Positions 63,471 to 64,000 of a stretch of 64,000 bases of DNA are shown piece by piece (position 1 is the first letter of the stretch; each line of letters begins with the position of its first letter). A program made the translations under genes and the position numbers. The notes below the pieces were generated by a model that was not told where the DNA came from, made no database searches, and saw only the letters and a list, made by a program, of their open reading frames with translations. Origin of the DNA: Bufo bufo (Eukaryota; Chordata; Amphibia; Anura; Bufonidae); NCBI RefSeq assembly GCF_905171765.1, contig NC_053393.1:191359921-191423920 (forward strand), given 5' to 3'.

Positions 63471-64000
63471 AATTATGGGATAAGGTGGTAGTTTTGTTGT
63501 TACTATTTTAGGGTACATATGATATTTGGTTGCTCTATATTACAGTTTTTGTGAGGCAAGGTAACAAGAAATAGCTGTTTTGCCACCGTTTTTTTTGTTT
63601 GTTATTTACAACATTCATCTGACAGGTTAAATCATGTGGTATTTTTATAGAACAGGTTGTTACAGACGCGACAATACCAGATATGACTACTATTTTTGGT
63701 TGTTTGTTTCAGTTTTAAATAACAAAGCATTTTTGAAAGAAAATGATTTTTTTTGTGTCTCCACATTCTGAAAGCCGTAGTTTTATTTATTTTTTGGGCA
63801 ACTGTCTTGTGTAGTCTGTCGGGATGAGATGACGGTTTGAGTGGTACTATTATATGCTGCATCTGACTTTTTGATCGCTTGCAATTACACTTTTTGTGAT
63901 GTAAGGTGACAAAAAATTGCTTTTTTTACACCGTTGAATTTTTTTTATTTTTATGGTATTCACCTGAGGGGTTAGGTCATGTAATAATTTTATGTAAGTT
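63471..64000. repeat. Dispersed repeat with a ~345-bp internal period
   Basis: 'tttttgtgaggcaaggtaac' (63547) recurs as 'tttttgtgatgtaaggtgac' (63892), followed by similar text about a 'cacctgaggggttaggtcat' block. It has no coding potential and runs off the right edge. It looks like the class of repeat at 3300-3690. Confidence 0.5.

Noticed and set aside
1..64000. Endogenous retrovirus or LTR retrotransposon
   Set aside because: No gag, protease, integrase or paired long terminal repeats were recognised on either strand.

Overview
This window is eukaryotic DNA built almost entirely of transposable elements. The mixture points to an amphibian, most likely a frog (inference, no host gene is visible): several ZBED-like hAT families with long subterminal tandem arrays, a full-size piggyBac element, five Tc1-like elements, a Tx1/L1-type LINE, and Penelope-like fragments with hammerhead-like motifs. 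I found no convincing host protein gene, tRNA gene or CRISPR array. The only long intact reading frames are the piggyBac transposase (22194-24155, minus) and the LINE endonuclease/reverse transcriptase (46092-49805, plus).

Layout. 1-3290: hAT-A, minus strand, broken, running off the left edge, with a 101-bp leader array. 3300-8999: dispersed repeats, Penelope-like pieces, a cluster of hairpins and direct repeats. 9000-16522: hAT-B, complete with terminal inverted repeats and an 8-bp target duplication. It is a chimera of two element units, and three 18S rRNA-derived cassettes sit inside it. 16531-18600: the start of an AT-rich hAT, a 51-bp-class minisatellite and a MITE. 20255-25071: piggyBac, with a ladder of hairpins at its 5' end. 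25679-28657: a Tc1 element split by a 1.37-kb insertion that contains a 1.02-kb near-perfect palindrome and is flanked by a 14-bp duplication.

29905-44528 is a nest at least four levels deep. hAT-E holds an 11-kb block (30746-41732), that block holds hAT-C, and hAT-C holds a Tc1 element, hAT-D and a Penelope-like scrap. 46040-49999 is a young LINE insertion that carries essentially only ORF2. 50411-51983 is another Tc1 element. 52440-58125 holds old hAT debris, a fourth Tc1 element inside a hAT end, and MITEs. 58126-63470 is hAT-F (minus strand, sister of hAT-E), with a fifth Tc1 element in its leader. The last 530 bases are a dispersed repeat.

How the parts relate. Relative ages follow from the nesting: the hAT families are old and broken, and three of the five Tc1 elements landed inside hAT sequence. 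The piggyBac and LINE copies look youngest. hAT-A and hAT-B share the same nonsense codon and the same zinc-finger deletion, so they descend from a copy that was already defective and was probably mobilised in trans. The most unusual items are the 18S-derived cassettes in hAT-B, the palindromic insertion at 25727-27096, and the piggyBac hairpin ladder.
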